Below are positions 53,461 to 54,198 of a DNA stretch of 54,198 nt, in pieces. The DNA is taken from assembly GCA_900546055.1 (NCBI GenBank), contig URBG01000004.1:1-54198 (forward strand), read 5' to 3'. This DNA is from an uncultured Mycoplasmatota bacterium. GTDB taxonomy: Bacteria > Bacillota_I > Bacilli_A > RF39 > UBA660. A program made the translations under genes and the position numbers. The number at the start of each line of letters is the position of its first letter. Within the stretch, counting starts at the first letter, position 1. A model generated the notes under the pieces. It was not told the origin of the DNA and ran no database searches. It was given only the letters and a program-made list of their open reading frames with translations.

Positions 53461-53845
53461 CAATTAACTTCCTTATCTTTTCGTAATTAGCAAAATCTTC
53501 ACTTACTTTTTCTTTTATTTTCATCACAAGACTTCCACACATATTAGTAACAATCAAATCTTCATTGGCTTTTTGTAATAAAACATAATATTTACTATCC
53601 TCGCTAATATATTTAAACTCGTCATCGACAATATAACTTATGTCATTTTCTTCTAATTTTTTGAGAATGGTTGGTAAAGAAGTATCAGGGAAACCTACTT
53701 TATTATTTATTTTTTTATATTTAAATAAATAACTTAAGAGCAAGGCATCATTATCAAAGGTGACATAGAATTTACCACTTTTGGTCAATACTACTGCATC
53801 CATAAAATTGGATTTTAAATCGGTATAAATATCATATAGTTTCAT
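53450..53845 (-). CDS. MutS domain I-like protein in DGR operon (MSL type)
   Basis: 131 residues from ATG 53845, directly after GGAGGG; the frame opens 33 bases earlier without a ribosome site. Residues ~13-75 match the mismatch-recognition domain I of MutS: MDAVVLTKSGKFYVTFDNDA (MutS: lLfRvGdFYElFgeDA), KVGFPDTSLPTILKKLEEND (aGFPhhaLdtYlpkLv), SYIVDDE (vaicdQ). No MutS ATPase, core or other domains exist. MutS-like (MSL) genes have been noted next to DGRs. The Phe of the F-x-E mismatch motif is represented by Phe-Tyr-Val (KFYVTF), so Glu is not at the usual place. First gene of the operon, overlaps avd. Confidence 0.75.
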   Translation of the reverse strand: MKLYDIYTDLKSNFMDAVVLTKSGKFYVTFDNDALLLSYLFKYKKINNKVGFPDTSLPTILKKLEENDISYIVDDEFKYISEDSKYYVLLQKANEDLIVTNMCGSLVMKIKEKVSEDFANYEKIRKLIDEL

Positions 53846-53866
53846 ATGGCCCTCCAAATATTTAAT

Positions 53867-53894
53867 AGTAAGGAACACTTAAGTATTCCTTACT
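53867..53894 (-). other. Perfect hairpin upstream of the MutS-like gene
   Basis: AGTAAGGAA-ACTT-AAGT-TTCCTTACT: arms of 9 bases or more, no T run. It lies 22 bases before the MSL start codon and downstream of the template repeat, so may shape or process the template RNA or gate translation. Confidence 0.6.
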
Positions 53895-53895
53895 A

Positions 53896-54056
53896 AATAA
53901 TATAGCAATAGTTACATAAACAAAGTTATATAACGTCTATATCTTATATTTAGCTTATTAGCAAGGGACTAACCTTGTTTCCAATCTAGCAAATGATTAT
54001 TGCGTTAGCAATTACTTCCTCTCGTTATTAGCCATAGCCGCGTAACTTCTCGGTTC
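53896..54056 (-). ncRNA. Structured non-coding spacer between template repeat and MSL gene
   Basis: No open frame of note. Several short stems: CAAGG-TTAGTC-CCTTG (about 53962-53977), ATTGC-TAAC-GCAAT (about 53999-54012) and the flanking hairpins. In well-studied DGRs the sequence 3' of the template repeat is part of the RNA that primes cDNA synthesis; this region is in the right place for that role. Function here is inferred. Confidence 0.4.
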
Positions 54057-54076
54057 ATTAGTAAATGATCACTAAT
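54057..54076 (-). other. Hairpin directly after the template repeat
   Basis: ATTAGT (54071-54076 side) and ACTAAT arms around an 8-base loop; it includes the TAG stop of the open frame in the repeat. A hairpin just 3' of DGR repeats is known to aid retrohoming in other DGRs. Confidence 0.55.
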
Positions 54077-54198
54077 TGTAGTAGGAAATTGGGCGGACGC
54101 CGTAGCCATTGTTCACACCAGTGTTCGTAAGCTCGCCTGCGTTGTTGACGATGAACTCGTTAGCGTTGGAATTGTTGTTGAAGAGGGACGGCGACAGA
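54072..54198 (-). repeat. DGR template repeat (candidate), cut by window end
   Basis: On the minus strand from 54198 the sequence reads LSPSLFNNNSNANEF, then IVNNAGELTNTGVNN, then GYGVRPISYYN and TAG. The VRP-aromatic ending and LSPS start are those of the C-type lectin-fold variable region of DGR targets. Eight of ten Asn codons are AAC although the genome strongly prefers AT-rich codons; AAC clusters are how template repeats place adenines for mutation. 59 of the last 108 bases are G or C, far above the rest of the window. The GC-rich end (GGCTACGGCGTCCGCCC) resembles an IMH-type boundary. The 5' part is outside the window; a variable repeat of an unseen gene cannot be excluded. Confidence 0.75.

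Overview
The window is low-GC bacterial DNA (standard code: TGA serves as stop, TGG as Trp) from a spore-forming, peptidoglycan-bearing member of the Bacillota. A Bacilli or Erysipelotrichia-like, probably uncultured gut lineage fits best, but this is inference from gene content. Evidence for sporulation is a CotZ/ExsY-type coat protein (2635-3081), a Cse60 homologue (43382-43552) and a YutH-like coat kinase-fold protein (1466-2470). MurE carries the DNPR motif, which points to diaminopimelate-type peptidoglycan. Most genes lie on the minus strand.

Layout. 1-670: a cluster of eight tRNA genes (Asn cut by the window edge, Gly, Leu, Lys, Gln, Tyr, Thr, Val) behind one strong promoter. 710-3495: CvfD-like S1 protein, NifU-type protein, YutH-like protein, CotZ and a small coat-cluster protein. 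3529-8621: DUF368 transporter, trpS, patatin lipase, an exported protein and a PH-fold protein. 8629-11742: secA and hpf. 11822-15252: a small exported protein with a two-permease ABC transporter. 15401-18798: cold-shock gene and a complete agr quorum-sensing system split into convergent halves, agrBD (+) and agrAC (-); the 39-codon agrD is at 16598-16717. 19172-28267: lipoprotein, Ca2+ P-type ATPase, transposase-like HTH protein, TetR plus YhgE/Pip pair, zinc-finger SF1 helicase. 28385-34217: murE, asnB and regulatory or membrane proteins. 34284-48491: mostly cell-envelope functions: two glucosaminidase-like proteins, a TasA-like surface protein, ClpC, a SpoVB/MurJ-type flippase, two LytM-domain proteins, a YgjP metallopeptidase and an arylsulfotransferase-like protein. 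48605-51346: YfcC-type transporter with a histone-H1-like loop, and a YtqA-type radical SAM protein.

The most notable system is at the right edge. 51355-54198 holds a diversity-generating retroelement (DGR): reverse transcriptase (IGNxxSQ and YMDD motifs), a single-pass membrane protein, Avd, a protein made only of a MutS-I-like domain, a structured non-coding stretch, and a GC-rich sequence running off the window end. That sequence reads, on the minus strand, as an Asn(AAC)-rich C-terminal lectin-fold cassette ending in GVRPISYYN-stop. Its AAC bias is what a template repeat should look like; the target gene(s) with the variable repeat are not in the window. The four protein genes overlap and are probably translationally coupled. 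The MutS-like and membrane proteins are unusual companions and may be functional parts of the mutagenesis machinery.

Second in interest is the agr locus next to an ABC transporter and an exported cysteine-containing protein whose gene is flanked by a perfect 13-bp inverted repeat. The agrA leader is also partly duplicated.
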